From Perkinsus olseni (lineage: Eukaryota; Perkinsozoa; Perkinsida; Perkinsidae): a DNA stretch of 20,564 bases. Shown here in pieces: positions 10,256 through 19,960 of this stretch (its first letter is position 1; every line of letters begins with the position of its first letter). The translations under genes were made by a program, and so were the position numbers. Where the stretch lies: positions 1 through 20,564 of the forward strand of contig JABANP010000727.1 in assembly GCA_013115135.1 (NCBI GenBank). Direction: 5' to 3'. The notes under the pieces are model-generated. The model had not been told where the DNA came from. It saw only the letters and a program-made list of their open reading frames with translations, and did not search any database.

Positions 10256-10664
10256 ATGGGGTACTTAATGCACAGGAGAAATCTACAGCAACAGCAGCCG
10301 CGACAGCAGGTGATGCTGTGACGACTGTTGTTCTTGCCAAACGAATAATCGTAATATGACAGGGCTAGGCGGTGAAGGATAAATTAATAAGGGGCTTCAT
10401 GTGACCGAGTACTGTCCCGATGGCCGCCAGTATCGGGCGTTGTGGTGATCAGGGAGCTGGAGGACTTTGCCACAGGGTTCTTGGGGGCCAGGGGCAGCCG
10501 AGGGGTGCTGAGGGGGGCGAGAAGCATGATGGAAATAGCAGCTTCTTAATGATGCTTACAGGGATCCGTCAGGGTTCACTGACACCACTGCTGTGGGGAC
10601 GTCGACTGGCGATGCCCGGTGTGTGGCAGATGACGGGAGCCTTGCGTGGGTCGAGATGCTCTGA
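10256..10664 (+). CDS. Tentative small three-exon gene of unknown function
   Basis: A phase-consistent model joins 10256-10309, 10392-10444 and 10562-10664 (introns of 82 and 117 nt) into about 69 aa. It starts with a Gln-rich segment (QQQQPRQQ) and continues with HVTEYCPDGRQYRALW and TGDARCVADDGSLAWVEML before TGA. The second and third exons look protein-like and were found in frames that only the GT at 10445 and AG at 10561 connect. The first exon is the weakest part, because an upstream signal-peptide exon could replace it. It lies on the opposite strand between the two paralogous membrane-protein genes. No family was recognised; it may not be a gene. Confidence 0.27.
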
Positions 10665-10874
10665 GGAGGAAGGTAATCACTGAATGGCCCACCGGCCGCT
10701 GTAGAAACAACGACAAAGCCGTGCGTAGACCAACATGAGCAAACCTGCATCAACCACTGGACGCCCAGAGACCCCCGGAGAGAGCTCATGAATACTTCAT
10801 TCATGGCAAGGCTAGACCCGATTCTTACAGACTAGCCATGCCGCCCCAAACCGCTGGCACCAACACGGCCCGAT

Positions 10875-12915
10875 TCACCATCCAGGTCGACGATAAAGCG
10901 ACGTGGAGGGTTCTACACGGTGACCCCGGCTTACCCCAATCCCTGTGACGGTGGCCGTGTCAGCATCATCATCTACGTATCCTGTCGCCGGGGCAATGCC
11001 AGGCACCAGTCCTCTCTCACTACAACACCCATCCCCGTCGGCTTCGTCCGAGAGCTTCAGTCGATTTTCACGTTGTTTCCGCCTCGACGCCAGGATCCAC
11101 CAGACGTAAACGCAGGCTGCTATCACAAGGACGATACCGATAGCAATGAGTAGCCATGCGTACCTGCACATTGAAGACCAAAGTCAACCAAAGGTACTTC
11201 CCGTTCTCTGTCACCCCAGGAGTTCCCATCTCCCTGGCTTACCATGGTAAAGCTGGATTCTTCTTGGCAGGGGCAGCGGTCGGCTGTGGAGCCTGCCGTG
11301 ACTCCAGCATCGGTATATCCGCAGTGTTTATACTAGCAGGGCTTGCACAGCTCGTCAAAAGCGATCCAGTGATCAAGATCTCCATCCTGTCCGCTGAGCC
11401 CTCCCGATCCCCTCCAGCCGACACTTCTGTGTACACCTTAACCTCGTTGGCACCGTTCTCGACGGCAACGTGGGTGTTCTTATTATCCCCGTTAAAGGTG
11501 CTGCCAGCCATGTTACTTGCGCACGACTCGAAGGCCGAGGGTAGTATCCCAACGTAAGTGAAGATACCCAGCAAGCTCTGATCGTTGCCGTTCGATACCG
11601 GGCTGTCGACCTCCAACAGCTCTATCGAATTTTCCGCAGTCAATGCGACGTCGGCTGCTGCTTCGAACGCACTCTGTACAGAAGCACCAAGCCCTGGCGC
11701 CAACTTCCTTATTCGATTAGCATCCGCGACCGCGGCCTTCATGTCACTGTATCCGGACAGCCTGTACCGCATCCTGAATTGCGGCTTGGTCGCAGACTCC
11801 GCCGAAGCCGAGGCACCACCGTGCGTCGGGGGCAAAGGATAACCGTCGTATAAATACTGATTAACTTGGTTAACCGTCAGCTGCCCGTCGCCCTTGAACT
11901 CCCCTTTGCAGGGATCGTATTCCTCTTGAGTACACGCAAGCCAGCAGGAGCAGCCGGTAGTGGTGCATACGGCTGTCTGACAGGAGATTCCTCACCGTCA
12001 CTGCGCCACGAAATTCCCGATTGGTCTAACCACTACGACCCGCCCACTGTTAGTACCTCGTACTTCCACTCATCATCGCGAGTCGCCTCCCACCAAGCAG
12101 ACGCAGCCGTTCGGCCTGGATAGGTGTTCCCTGCCTTATCTACAGGCCATGATTCGCCATTCTTACATCTGAGAGTTACGGAAGAGTTGGTATGAATCGA
12201 TATACGTGCCCTTCCCTGTATGACCTCGTTGCCTGCTGACAATTACACCGACTGTCGAAGCCAGCAGGGACGGGTGAGCGAAAGTAATCGTAGGCCATCC
12301 GCCCTTCATCCATGCACAGCTGGTTCGGCGCGATCGACGAGGTCGCCTCGAAAGCGCTGCACCCTGAACACAACTCAGTCACACGCCTAGCCAAAGACTT
12401 CAACAGCAATATCCACTGCGTTCAATGCTCTGCGGCCCACCTCTAGCGGCCTGCCCCCTCCCACCCGTACTACCGAATGCCAATGCCTGTGGTTGCTCGG
12501 GCAAGGGTGGGACCGTACCCGACCCGTTCTTGTCCGCTCGCTCACACGCTGTCACCTGCACCTCCTCATTCCCCTGGCTAGGATCCACCTCCAAGAACTG
12601 ATAACCAGCCTGGGCGAAGAGTTCCGTTGAGTTTGGCAGTTGACAGAGATACTCGTTCTGGATGTTGCTCGTGGCCTCGACAAGAAGGTCGAAATTGACC
12701 GCTATGTCATCGCCAGCATCCACGACTCTCTCGACAATGACGTGCAAACTCCTTCCCCTGTCGCGCAAAGTGCTCTTCAATTTTACAGGCTCTGAGCTTG
12801 GCCGGGTCGTAGACAAGCCGTGAGAAGCAGTCAAGGCAGTACAGTAACAGATCAGATTCACGATCAGGAGAAAGGTGAGGGTGAAGGGGGACAAGAGCCC
12901 GGCTGGGGGCTTCAT
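10875..12915 (-). CDS. Type I membrane surface protein, paralogue B
   Basis: Five exons (12915-12441, 12363-12225, 12168-12057, 11976-11243, 11163-10875) give about 582 aa. A signal peptide (LLSPFTLTFLLIVNLICYC) opens it. The ectodomain has paired Cys, sequons (NST, NGS) and the block NQLCMDEGRMAYDYFR, which matches NQYC...VYEHLR of paralogue A. From residue 243 comes TAVCTTTGCSCWLACT, then GDGQLTVNQVNQYLYD, an EF-hand/dockerin-like half loop. A membrane helix follows (YAWLLIAIGIVLVIAACVYVWW, about 488-512) and a basic then acidic tail (SRRKQR; DDDADT). Introns at 12224-12169 (phase 2) and 12056-11977 (phase 0) fall at the same protein sites as in paralogue A. The first intron (12440-12364) is the least certain, and a GTAAGC near 10935 could change the tail. 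Role unknown; surface adhesion or sensing would be a guess. Confidence 0.8.
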
Positions 12916-13058
12916 TGCTGGTAGAAACTAATAGTAACAGAGCCCCTGAAAGACAAGCACGCCTGCGCAACAGCGGCGGAAGCCTCCAAGTAACGCAAGG
13001 CAGCTGAACAGACAACAACGGCACCAATGCGATCAGGTTTTCATGCTGACTGACGTTA

Positions 13059-13355
13059 TCAGTAGAATTCGTCGAAGTCCTTATGGATCTTGCTAGGCCG
13101 CGGCTTGGTATTGAGCCCATAGTACCTGTAAGGGGCGGACAGCAAGACAGAGGGGACCGCAAAGGAAGACGCACCTCGGCCGTAGATCGGTGAACTTGTT
13201 GGTGAAGTCATTGTTCATGGGGAAATACCTACAGCCAGGACCCTCCTTCACTGCGCCACAAAATTGAATCAGCCTTACCGCTCTGCCAACTGATGCTGCA
13301 TCGGTCGGTCCTTCCCCACCAACGCGCTGGTTGTGGCGTACCTGCGGCCTCTCAT
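13059..13355 (-). CDS. Small basic three-exon protein, 65 aa
   Basis: Exons 13355-13279, 13228-13175 and 13125-13059 are joined by introns of 50 and 49 nt (GTAAGG...TGTAG and GTGCGT...TTACAG), both phase 2. The product begins MRGRRYATTSALVG, which could be a mitochondrial presequence, and continues with YFPMNNDFTNKFTDLRPR and YYGLNTKPRPSKIHKDFDEF before TGA. It is rich in aromatic, Asn and Lys/Arg residues and has no membrane helix. Both splice joints fall where the reading frame must change, which supports the model. I do not recognise the family. Small conserved alveolate mitochondrial subunits look like this, but that is only a guess. It lies just upstream of paralogue B on the same strand. 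Confidence 0.55.
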
Positions 13356-13440
13356 CGAGTCGCCGTCCTCCCACTACTCGAGTGTTACAATGGATGCTGA
13401 TTGATTCTACTATCAACATGCCCGGCTACCGCTTCCTCAG

Positions 13441-13905
13441 TCACTGGGAATTTCTCTGAAAACACTCACGTACCACTCCTTCCCCAAATCCCCATGCACT
13501 ACTCGGTATGGTATGGGCCGAAAGAATCCTCTCAGCTTGCCGTTCCCGGGCGGCCTGAATTAACCGTTAGTAAATTGGAGCGCCACTACGCACGCACCCT
13601 TCGAAAGTCATCTAATATCTTGAAGGAAGACATGTCGATCTGCAGCTTGAAAGGGGGCTGCACTAACCGTGACTTTGAGTTCTTCTCGAGAACCTGCAGG
13701 GAGATACTCCGGATTCTGGTCACCAAGGCCTCCTCTGGACCTGGCTGATAGTCGGGACGTTGTGGCCTTCGACGGTATGACTGTTGGCAAGGGAACGCCA
13801 GAATGGATGGTACTCCTGGTAGGTGGTAGTATAGCGAGCTGCTACTGCTGCGGGATTAGGGGATGCCTGGCCTTGTGAAGACGACGAGGTTTCTACAGTC
13901 ACCAT
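13441..13905 (-). CDS. Hypothetical protein, three exons, about 124 aa
   Basis: Exons 13905-13741, 13693-13598 and 13554-13441 are linked by introns of 47 nt (GTCCAG...CCTGCAG) and 43 nt (GTGCGT...TTCAG, with a perfect TACTAAC branch-like site), both phase 0. The N-terminus is Ser/Gln/Ala rich (VETSSSSQGQASPNPAA), followed by RYTTTYQEYHPFWRSLA, then a mixed stretch (QIDMSSFKILDDFRR) running into a charged helix (AARERQAERILSAH). No known domain is recognised. The stop at 13441 is provisional: a GTACGT donor-like site lies about 40 nt before it. The donor of the first intron is not optimal. A + strand frame over the same bases (13401-13748) was considered and set aside. Confidence 0.45.
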
Positions 13906-14188
13906 TTGAAACCTGTAAGACGAGATCTCCGCAGTTGTTGACGACTCAGGTGCATGCCACAATTTTACAAAAAAGCCGTAACTGCGACGTACGTCAAGCG
14001 CGCCCAACTGATCGATTTATGTGCGCCGTTTCGCGCGGCAGGAATTTACCAATGAATCGTGCCTGGAACCGGGAAAAACCATATTTCTAAAGAAAGTTGC
14101 CATTTTCTAAAGAAGTTTCTCGCTCGCCCGGGAGAGGATTGGGATTACGCTTTTGACTCTCGGATAACCTATGACCTATAACCCTAGG

Positions 14189-14226
14189 CCTTCGGGTTTG
14201 AGGTGATGGTCGCCCGAAGGGCGACC
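14189..14226. repeat. Overlapping inverted repeats (competing hairpins)
   Basis: GGTCGCCC at 14208-14215 pairs perfectly with GGGCGACC at 14219-14226 around a GAA loop. In addition CCTTCGGG at 14189-14196 is the exact reverse complement of CCCGAAGG at 14213-14220, so the two stems exclude each other. Both pairings are directly visible. Confidence 0.8.
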
Positions 14227-14280
14227 TGAGTCGGGTTTCGGGTTGACGGGGGTTACGGTCAGTACTCCACTAGGTCTTTT

Positions 14281-14360
14281 TCTCTTTAGTTTTTCTCCTT
14301 CTTTAGATTTTCGCCCTCTTGCTTAGATTTTCGCCCTTTCGCTTAGATTTTCACCGTCTA
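14281..14360. repeat. 20-nt tandem repeat array
   Basis: Three good copies of a 20-nt unit with core TTAGATTTTCGCCC start at 14301, 14321 and 14341; the third ends differently (TCACCGTC). A fourth, decayed copy (TCTCTTTAGTTTTTCTCCTT) precedes them at 14281. The period is exactly 20 nt. Confidence 0.85.
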
Positions 14361-14599
14361 CCCCTGGAACCGCTCTAGTGAAATCACCGCTGAAGGGGCG
14401 CCGCCCGTGACTTTGAGATGAGAGTTTCTGGGCTTGCCAGGGCATGCCTAGCGGGAGCCTCTCGCTGGCAGGGGTGGGCGCTTCAGATTCACCCCGATCG
14501 CATTGCTTGCCTGGAGAAGCCAGTACTCAATGGGATCAATCAGGCGAAACCAAGGCCAGGACTGCCTAAGCCCTCGTGAATCATCAGTACACACATCCC

Positions 14600-16817
14600 A
14601 TGCAAACTTCCGCCGAGTTCGCTATACCGTCTGACCCTGGAAACGCCGTCCACAGTCCGGCCGAGCATGCTGATGAAGGCACACTGCGGCCGGACCCATG
14701 TCAAGATGATGGTAAGTCTAGCTGTAACTTTGCCACGAAACGTATGGCTTGTCCCAGACACACAACAGGGCCATCTGATACTTTCAGTCTGTTCAGGTCT
14801 TCCTGGAGATAACAGATCAGAGTTACATCAGGCTCACGATCCCGAGCCCCGCAAAGCAACTATCGAGGTTGTTGAAGTCGATAACGAGGAAGCAAGCTCC
14901 CAGTTGCCCTCGACCAGAGCAGCTCGCGTAAGCGCCTTCGCTCTCCGGAAGGTCTCTCAATCTGGAATTTGCTCTCAGGGAGCACGTCGTATCGCCGCTA
15001 GGAGATCCTCTCTTCAGAACATAGCCATAGTATTGGTAGATAAGTACAACACAGCCTACAGGATTGCTCTCTTGCTTTTACTGGTAAGGACTCAGCCCTC
15101 CCCCTATGACGTCTGTTCTGGGCTTCGTGGCCCCGAGGTTCTCTCGAAGATTTGTGCAAATTATGGTACTTCACCATGACATAATACCGTCTATTGCCAT
15201 CAGATACTCCTCGCCTTTATTTGTGGTATACAGTGCTACGCTCAATTCATCATAGCAGTACCTCCTTCGCCTGACGAGCTCGACACATTGACCCCCGAGA
15301 CGCTGACGAACCCAAAGAATACGCGTTATGAAATCAAAGTTGTGGCTGTGATCGAGGCTATCATTCTCGGGTCCATTGGGCTCATGTCGTTGGTGCGAGC
15401 AGCGATGGTGGTGAAAACGCTGCTGATGAGCGACAAAGACAAATTAAATTTCTCGAAGTATCGAGCCAAAACAGCTCAGGAGTCTGGAGAAAGATCCGAT
15501 CGTACCCTCAAGGAGCGAATGGTCAACATATTCATGGCTCTTAGGGGAAAGTTTGAAATGTCCGGAGAATGGTTCTGGCATGGCTATTTCACCTTGCAAA
15601 TACTGGATATCCTACTGCAGATCATCCGTCTGGTTGAACTTGGTGGTCGTTCCGTCACAGGGGATAAAATTCTTGTGGCGGAACGAACAGCCATCATGAC
15701 CCAGGCTACTCTCATTATGTTGGTATTAGTCGTCGGCCCAACAACACTCATACTCAACAACAGAGTCTGGGCTTGTCTGTTCGACGTTATGGCCGCCTTC
15801 AGCTTCACTGCCGCCTACCTCATCATCTCTGGTCACATATTTCTGCCGGACACTTGGCCAGCTCTGCAATTCAACACCTTCGTGTCGTTCCTCTCGAGTC
15901 TCGTCCCCGCCGTCCTTTCCTTGGACAACATGATAGGCGTCGATCGGTACCTCCTCGAGATCGCTAAAAACCCCGCTCTTACTCGCGCCCCCAGGCGTAC
16001 TTGCCTACGTTCTTACTTCATTGCCTTCACGCTGTGGGTCGTTGGTATCAGTGGTTTCATCTATGTGACAATGACACAGCTCAAGGGTGACTGCAACGAA
16101 CTCATTCCGAACTTCGATTCCGAATGTTTGCTTCCGGTGTATCCAATACTCGACTCCGAGTCCTGTGACTGTCGGATGGCATTCGTGCATCTTGATGGCG
16201 TATGTATCCAGGAGGACATGCCCCGCGTGTCACTCTACAACAGATTAGAATACCTCAGAATCTCAGACCGTAACCCAGCCCCAACGACCTCGTGTACCAA
16301 TCAACAACGGGCTCTCTTGGATGCGGTCTCGAGATTCGAAAAGCTTGTGGTTCTGAACCTGGTGACTGTACCAATGGAAACGCTGGACATCGGGCTGTTG
16401 ACAGACCTGGAGGTTCTTGCTGTCACGGCGACTCCGTTAGTCGCACTTCCCGATGATTTGCATCAACGGTTGCCCTCCATCCGGTCCTTCCAGTTCGAGC
16501 TATCACAAATCCAACAGCTGCCGTTCGATTCTCTCAAGGAGATGCGCCATCTCGAGTATCTTGGCTTGGCCGGCAACCCTATCTGTCAAAGCACCGATTT
16601 CCCTGAGTGGACGAACGGAATCGTGGACTGTGGTCCTGAGTCCGAGGATACTTGTGTGGTTGATGGTGACAGTACTCTCACTGGCTTAGCACAAACTCTC
16701 ATAGTATACTGTCGGAAATGGGTTTCGAGCGGGTCTCCTAAAAGTATGCTCGCCCGGTTTGCGGGGAGCACGCTGCAGCTTACTCTGCAATGGATCTCGA
16801 TGGCAGCAGAACAATGA
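14600..16817 (+). CDS. Polytopic membrane protein with leucine-rich repeats
   Basis: Three exons (14600-14711, 14788-15083, 15204-16817) give about 673 aa. The introns have strong GTAAGT and GTAAGG donors, and the second joint falls inside a membrane helix (YRIALLLLL joined to ILLAFICGI), which supports it. An Arg-rich cytosolic-type N-terminus is followed by about seven hydrophobic helices between residues 128 and 425, for example VVAVIEAIILGSIGLMSLV, QATLIMLVLVVGPTTLIL and FIAFTLWVVGISGFIYV. A Cys-rich stretch (residues about 433-470, CLLP...CDCRMAF...GVC) comes next, then three to four leucine-rich repeats (LVVLNLVTVPMETLDIGLL, LEVLAVTATPLVALPDDL, LEYLGLAGNPIC) up to about residue 600. LRRs usually bind proteins, here on the side behind the last helix. 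The family is not recognised; a receptor-like role is inferred. Confidence 0.85.
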
Positions 16818-17116
16818 GCATTCAGAAAACGCAGCACTTCACCATGGAAATGTTCGGCTTGAGTGCCGGTAACCGGAGTGGCGGAGTACACCCGCTTTTT
16901 CATCAATGCACCATGAAAGCCTGCGAAAAGAGCCCGCGGACGAGATCCCATACTCAGTTGAATCCATTCGTAAGTGTGGCATCGATTCATGTTCTCCTTG
17001 ATCCTAGTAGACCCTTGCCCGACTCCGTGGATTTGCGCTCCTGTAGCTCTTGCTATTCGTGCCTTTCAGTTCTTCGTCTTCGGCGAGTCAAACTGCGAAG
17101 AATGTGATTTCTGAAG

Positions 17117-17747
17117 ATGGGTCTCATCGTCCGGTACGTAATTCTTTGACTCATGCAATTTATCAAGTTGTTCATTTTACTGCAAATCCGTGGCGATCAG
17201 CGTTACAGTTCAGCCAGAATCCACAAAGCTCAGCGCTGGCAGCCTCGGCTCCATTAATGGGGGGGGACACTCCAGTGGCTTGCTCAACGCCTGCTGGCGA
17301 ACTAAAAGCTACATATCAGAAAATGAGGCCGTTATGGCACGAGGCGCGCGAACGGCAGTCCCCAAAACGATGAAGTCGAGTACGGTTTTTGCTGTGGATG
17401 GGCTGTTCCACAGACGGGAAGTGTAGCCACTAGTCGTAACTCGAAGGCCAAGGACAAGACACCCGGATGCCATACTTGAGGCCCCCACCAGTGTTCCAGT
17501 GGCAAAACAGTCGATTGAGAGATCGGAGTACGCACTAGCGGGGATCGCTGAGACGATGCAGACAGTAGCTCTCACAAGCGGACCTCAAAGAAAGTTTCGA
17601 ATAACAACTGCCTAGAAACAAAGCACAGAACAAGCACTCGCCGCAAACGGTGGTGTTGAGGTTTACCTATGCGTATACTGGGCCAGAAATTCTGGCCCAG
17701 AATATGCAGGTGATGATGACAGGAATGATGTCGATATCGTTCCGTGA
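17117..17747 (+). CDS. Tentative four-exon hypothetical protein, about 150 aa
   Basis: Exons 17117-17133, 17201-17420, 17481-17564 and 17616-17747 join in phase. The best-supported joint is the last (GTAGCTC...CTGCCTAG, 51 nt), linking YALAGIAETMQT to KQSTEQALAANGGVEVYLCV and ending in RNDVDIVP before TGA. The first joint (GTACGT...GATCAG, 67 nt) gives an opening MGLIVRVTVQPESTKLS. The third intron has a poor acceptor (ACTTGAG) and removes a single in-frame TAG at 17421-17426; the gene might be a pseudogene if that is wrong. No domain is recognised. An 11-bp perfect inverted repeat at 17680-17702 lies in the last exon. The minus strand also has an open frame here (17309-17575). Confidence 0.35.
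17680..17702. repeat. Perfect 11-bp inverted repeat
   Basis: CTGGGCCAGAA and TTCTGGCCCAG flank a single A. This is directly visible. It falls in the last exon of the tentative gene at 17117-17747. Confidence 0.9.
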
Positions 17748-18296
17748 GGAATCCTATAGCACCTCGCTCAGCCCTGCCTCTCCTGGCCATGAGTCACGGC
17801 CAATAATAACGTACTACTCAGTAGACAACGCAAGCACTACACTGGCAGGGAGTCTGGCCTTGCATCAGCCTCAACCATCGAACGCACGTGGCTTCCGATA
17901 CCTACTGTATTGTATTTTCATGGAGATATCGGACGCCGGGTAGTCGCGAGAGCCCCTCCGAGTCCCAGCCGTTGGCCTTGTGGCGGTGGGCGAGTTTCGA
18001 AATTGAGGCGCAGTTCGCCAGCGATCAGCCAGATCGGGATGCTACGTTCTAATCTATACCTCGTAGACGCAGCGGTCTCTCTTTTCCGAGCTCGGAATGT
18101 CATGGAAGGACGTTGACGCCGTGACAACTGACTAAAACCCAACAGAAAACCATTTTACGATTATACGTAACTGGCTAACTCGCGGTGTCGACAAACTGGA
18201 AGGCGATGAATGAGGTTTGAACCAACGAGTGTGGTCTTCACATGGCCCATCGTTGATGGATCGCACCACTGCAGCGACGGGTCGAGCAACAAGGGC
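17748..18296. other. Spacer between convergent gene models
   Basis: This lies between the tentative + strand gene and the 3' end of the Rab-like gene. Frames on both strands (17650-17943 and 17910-18116 +, 17918-18142 -) are of similar quality. None shows a domain or a convincing splice partner, so nothing is called. Confidence 0.35.
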
Positions 18297-19608
18297 TCAA
18301 GATGCTATCTTCTCCAGGGCCATGAGGATGGCCTCCCCAAGCTTGCGGAGAGTAGCCACCGTCTCTTCGTCAGTGCCGAACGAAGGAATGTCGAAGTACA
18401 TGAAGCGTGCGAATAATGACGTGAGGGTCCTACGCAGTTATGAAACTTACTCGCAACACGTTTTGCTCCCGACTGCCCAATCTCTCGCTTGTTTGATCGG
18501 AACTTGTCGTGGCTTCGCTAGGCCAACGGAAGCCGAGTGCCCTCCAAGGCCAACAATCTGGCAAGAAATACAGGAGGACACAGACGCGGAACGAGACATC
18601 ATATATTGCGATGTCGCTCCACTGAACACGTGAATGAGGGTGCATCCCCTGCGCTGACTCCGGGCGATGAAGTCCTCCACGGTCTCCGTCTTGGAAAGCA
18701 CTCTACCCGTTTCTCCGCGCCTTACTATGGATTGTTTGGACATCATTATCTTCGGAGCGAAACTCGCCACCTCCTTCATCCAGCCCTCTAGAGCGATGTA
18801 GGAATGCTTGTCATGTACTGAGGCAGCGGACTGTAGAAAGCTACTTAATCGGGGTACAGGTAGCGAGGCAGAGGGCCTGGCTGACTCAACCCACTGTTGT
18901 AACAAAATATCACTAAGTCGCTTTCCTTGTACAACTCGCCTCGTATCTCGGTAAAGCTGAAATGATAACTGGGCGTTCTGCACTCGTTTTGGACGCGAGT
19001 GGCTCACCCACTGTAGCCTCCGCAGTCCCAAACACCTATGGTCTTCTGCTCGTTCCCTCGTCTTAACGTCAGAGGGACGTAGTCCTACGAGCTACTATAA
19101 GTACAGAGGGAGACATATCTGTATGGCCGAAGTGTGAGGATGTCAAAGGCTCACGAGCTGATATTTGCGGGTGGAAGTCAACCGAGTGTACGAGCGATGC
19201 CTCACCACTCCAATTGTGGCCTTCCCTGGGATGAAGTAGTGTGCTATTGGATGCTTCCTTTTCAAGAGCTCCTCGGGGAACGTTGTGTTCCGCTCACTCA
19301 ACAGTTTCCTCAGCAACGACACGAGCTTCGTCTTTCCCACACCTGATGGCTCTCACTGAATGTTGATCAACGCGTTCGCGGGGGTCATAGAAGATTCCCT
19401 CGGGCTCCCACACGAGGTGAGAACGAATCTTCCCATGTCCTGGTCAACTGTGAGGATGTATTGAGCTGAACTCACCGCTGTTGCCGACGACGATAACTCG
19501 ACCATCGCAGACACTCTCAGGAGGGTTCACCACCCTACTAAGATCACCCCTCGCCTTTAGCGGAGGGAAATTAGGAATGGTCGCAGTCTCCTTGTGAGGA
19601 TGTACCAT
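18297..19608 (-). CDS. Rab-like small GTPase lacking normal G4/G5 motifs
   Basis: Seven exons (19608-19476, 19342-19206, 19084-19008, 18956-18895, 18817-18726, 18557-18451, 18429-18297) give about 246 aa. Each joint restores a Rab-type G domain. P-loop GNSGVGKT is at 42-49; switch I PGKATIGVDYVPL ends exon 2 and opens exon 3; G3 is VWDCGGYSG (D110); then YKESDLVIFCYN, SYIALEGWMKEVASFAP, a strand IIVGLGGHS where NKxD should be, RQVPIKQARDWA, and RFMYFDIPSFGTDEETV where the SAK loop should be, before a final helix. NKxD is absent, there is no switch II Gln, and the C-terminus (LEKIAS) has no prenylation Cys. It therefore resembles RABL-type proteins rather than a vesicle-bound Rab; intraflagellar or other roles are inference. 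The sixth intron (18450-18430) is 21 nt with a GTAAGT donor. Confidence 0.87.
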
Positions 19609-19960
19609 GGAAGACCAATGGGATGGATACCCTGCACGGTTATCCGTAGCGCAGAACCCACGTTGTTTCGTTTGGTTGATGGACGGTTCTTAAGTCCAAT
19701 GTGGACTGTGGTGAGCCGAGCGTGTGCTGTTGTTCAGGGGCGGTAACTGCTTATCCCGAGAGGCTGACTCAGCCTGGCTGAGTACCGTTTTTCTGAACAC
19801 ATTTAACACATCTCGATGACGCCTGGAAAATGCATAACTCCACAGTAGATAATGGTGGATGTACGACAAAGAATCATGTTCTTTCACAGTTCTCTCTACT
19901 GAAACTTGAAGACGCAGTAGAGTGCTCTGAGAGAAACGCACAGTGCGGTATCAGGATTCC

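Larger units (their letters stand above)
13906..14599. promoter_or_regulatory. Divergent intergenic region with repeats and hairpins
   Basis: This separates the minus-strand gene starting at 13905 from the plus-strand LRR gene starting at 14600, so it should contain both promoters. It holds two TTTCTAAAGAA copies (near 14082 and 14105), the hairpin cluster at 14189-14226, TCGGGTTT-type motifs at 14191-14245, and the 20-nt repeat array at 14281-14360. No credible exon was found. Confidence 0.45.

Noticed and set aside
13264..13300. tRNA A-box-like sequence on the minus strand (CAGTTGGCAGAGCGGTAAG)
   Set aside because: No B box or acceptor stem follows, and the bases form the end of an exon and a GTAAGG donor of the 65-aa gene.
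13401..13748. 115-aa plus-strand frame
   Set aside because: It starts at TTG and overlaps the minus-strand 124-aa model, which has a better branch site, acceptors and phase consistency. It is not fully excluded.
18558..18725. Open frame through the fifth intron of the Rab-like gene (TETVEDFIARSQRRG)
   Set aside because: It would put about 56 extra residues between the APK helix and the IVGLGG strand where Rabs have only a few. GTAAGG and a pyrimidine-rich TTGCCAG mark it as intron.
19690..19941. 83-aa minus-strand frame upstream of the Rab-like gene
   Set aside because: It has a GTG start and no domain, and it is not needed by the Rab-like protein, whose N-terminus has its own ATG.
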